A stretch of 64,000 bases of DNA from Cognataquiflexum nitidum. Its GTDB lineage: Bacteria; Bacteroidota; Bacteroidia; Cytophagales; Cyclobacteriaceae. This document shows positions 62,982-64,000 of this stretch, piece after piece (position 1 is the stretch's first letter; each line of letters starts with the position of its first letter). The DNA lies in NCBI RefSeq assembly GCF_022538055.1, contig NZ_JAKZAM010000002.1, positions 62,001 through 126,000 of the forward strand. Reading direction: 5' to 3'. A program made the position numbers and the translations under genes. Under the pieces are notes generated by a model. It saw only the letters and a program-made list of their open reading frames with translations, did no database searches and had not been told where the DNA came from.

Positions 62982-63443
62982 ATGCCGGGTACCTTTTCGC
63001 AATTATATATCCATGTTGTCTTTGCTGTTAGAGGGAGAAAAAGTCTGATTCTTTCAAACTGGGAGGATGAGTTATACAAATACATCTCAGGTATTATCCA
63101 GAACAAAGATCAAAAACTGTTGGCAATCAACGGAATGCCTGACCATATTCATATTTTGATTGGAATGAAGCCTAATTGTTGTCTTTCAGATTTAGTGAGA
63201 GAAGTAAAAAAATCCTCTAATAATTTCATTAAAGAAAGAAAATTTACGAGGCAGAAGTTTGAATGGCAAGATGGATATGGTGCATTTTCACACGGTCAAC
63301 GGTCTTTGGATACCGTTATCCATTACATTATGAATCAAAAAGAGCATCACAAAACGCAGACGTTTCGGGATGAATATATTGCTTTTCTTAAAAAATTTCA
63401 AATTGAATATAAGGATGAATATCTCTTTGAATGGATTGTTTGA
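62982..63443 (+). CDS. IS200/IS605-like Y1 transposase (REP-associated type)
   Basis: The 153-residue protein is a single-domain HUH transposase. The HUH motif is DHIHILIG (His55, His57). The catalytic tyrosine is probably Tyr115 in VIHYIMNQKEHH. WQDGYGAFSHG precedes it. It cleaves single-stranded DNA at hairpins and joins via a phosphotyrosine. The YIMNQ form is nearer to IS200 TnpA than to classical RAYT (YIHLNP), but the neighbouring palindrome array fits an RAYT-like role. No TnpB gene is near. Confidence 0.9.
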   Translation: MPGTFSQLYIHVVFAVRGRKSLILSNWEDELYKYISGIIQNKDQKLLAINGMPDHIHILIGMKPNCCLSDLVREVKKSSNNFIKERKFTRQKFEWQDGYGAFSHGQRSLDTVIHYIMNQKEHHKTQTFRDEYIAFLKKFQIEYKDEYLFEWIV

Positions 63444-63555
63444 TCATCTGTAGTATCATAGATTTTTCAATTTATCTACTTATTAATCGATATTATATTT
63501 TATCTACTTATAAGATGATATTTTGATTTATCGATTATTTAATAGATATTTGTTT

Positions 63556-64000
63556 ATGCTTGCCGTCATCACAGGGGATATCATCGATTCAAGGAAGTTG
63601 GCGAACCAACAGGATTGGTTGATGCCGTTAGAAACTTTGTTTAATGGTTGGGGTTCCAAAAATGACACTTGGGAGATTTTCCGTGGTGATAGTTTTCAAT
63701 TGGAAATGAACAATCCCTTGATTGCTTTATACAAAGCCATGCTGATCAAGGCCACCTTGAAATCTATCAAATCTTCAGAAAACCAGAAAAGGTATGCGCA
63801 TATTGATGTACGAATGTCTATCGGTATCGGTGAAAGGGAACAGGATTCGGGCAGCATCGGTACAAGAACAGGTTCTGCGTATATCAACTCAGGGGAGGCA
63901 TTTGAGCAATTGAAGGCGAAAGGCCAGAACCTTATGGTAAAAACCCCATGGATGGATTTTGACAAAGACATGAACCTGATGCTCAAACTGGCCCTGATCG
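63556..64000 (+). CDS. SatD-family protein, 5' part (runs off the window)
   Basis: From the ATG at 63556 the frame stays open to the window end (148 codons). It begins MLAVITGDIIDSRKL and contains TWEIFRGDSFQLEM, RMSIGIGE and YINSGEAFEQLK, the pattern of SatD-like proteins annotated as small regulators in Bacteroidota. Function is unknown. The stretch before it (63444-63555) is AT-rich with TTATCTACTTAT repeats. Confidence 0.75.
   Translation, partial: MLAVITGDIIDSRKLANQQDWLMPLETLFNGWGSKNDTWEIFRGDSFQLEMNNPLIALYKAMLIKATLKSIKSSENQKRYAHIDVRMSIGIGEREQDSGSIGTRTGSAYINSGEAFEQLKAKGQNLMVKTPWMDFDKDMNLMLKLALI

Overview
The window looks like chromosome of a member of the Bacteroidota, most likely a Cyclobacteriaceae-type marine or soda-lake bacterium (inference). 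The evidence is the moderate GC content, the lack of strong Shine-Dalgarno sequences, TAnnTTTG-type promoters, large PurL of the fused kind, GSCFA and DUF255 proteins, an OMP_b-brl-type receptor, LytTR/TPR-kinase signalling and many secreted BNR-repeat proteins. No rRNA, tRNA or CRISPR array was seen.

Layout. 0-11 kb is housekeeping: purL, a GxxExxY gene bracketed by inverted repeats, a GSCFA protein, a DUF255 thioredoxin-fold protein, priA and a DinB/YfiT protein. Two of these genes are preceded by odd G-poor tandem repeats. 11.3-11.5 kb is a cluster of small palindromes. 11.7-16.5 kb (minus strand) is a three-gene operon for a ferredoxin-linked 2-oxoacid oxidoreductase (GltD-like flavoprotein, KorA, KorB). 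16.6-20.1 kb holds an SDR and a response regulator/TPR histidine kinase pair. 20.3-31.3 kb is a run of small secreted or membrane proteins (four NTF2-like proteins, DUF418, DUF2306, DUF1624, a dihaem cytochrome c), with an outer-membrane receptor gene broken by a stop codon and a frameshifted RidA gene. Four intergenic sites in this stretch share two 9-bp half-sites exactly 20 bp apart, which fits a LytTR regulator site. 31.5-39 kb carries a BNR/VPS10-like protein, a secreted M20 amidohydrolase, a sterol-desaturase-like hydroxylase and gamma-glutamyltransferase.

39-63.5 kb is accessory in character. It contains an ATPase + RloB pair (probable defence), a methyltransferase, a DUF2975/HTH pair with a perfect palindrome in its promoter, a second BNR protein, and an MqsR-like toxin/Panacea antitoxin pair lying between two 64-bp direct repeats. 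A decayed scrap of a second Panacea antitoxin lies 3 kb away. From 53.8 to 59.9 kb, small unrelated minus-strand genes are separated by copies of one structured repeat, like a cassette array. An IS3-family element and a truncated gene follow. Next comes an array of seven 217-220 bp palindromic units beside an IS200-like Y1 transposase. The window ends inside a SatD-like gene.

The most interesting items are the candidate LytTR regulon, the palindrome array with its Y1 transposase, the toxin-Panacea cassette with flanking repeats and relic, and the repeat-delimited gene array.
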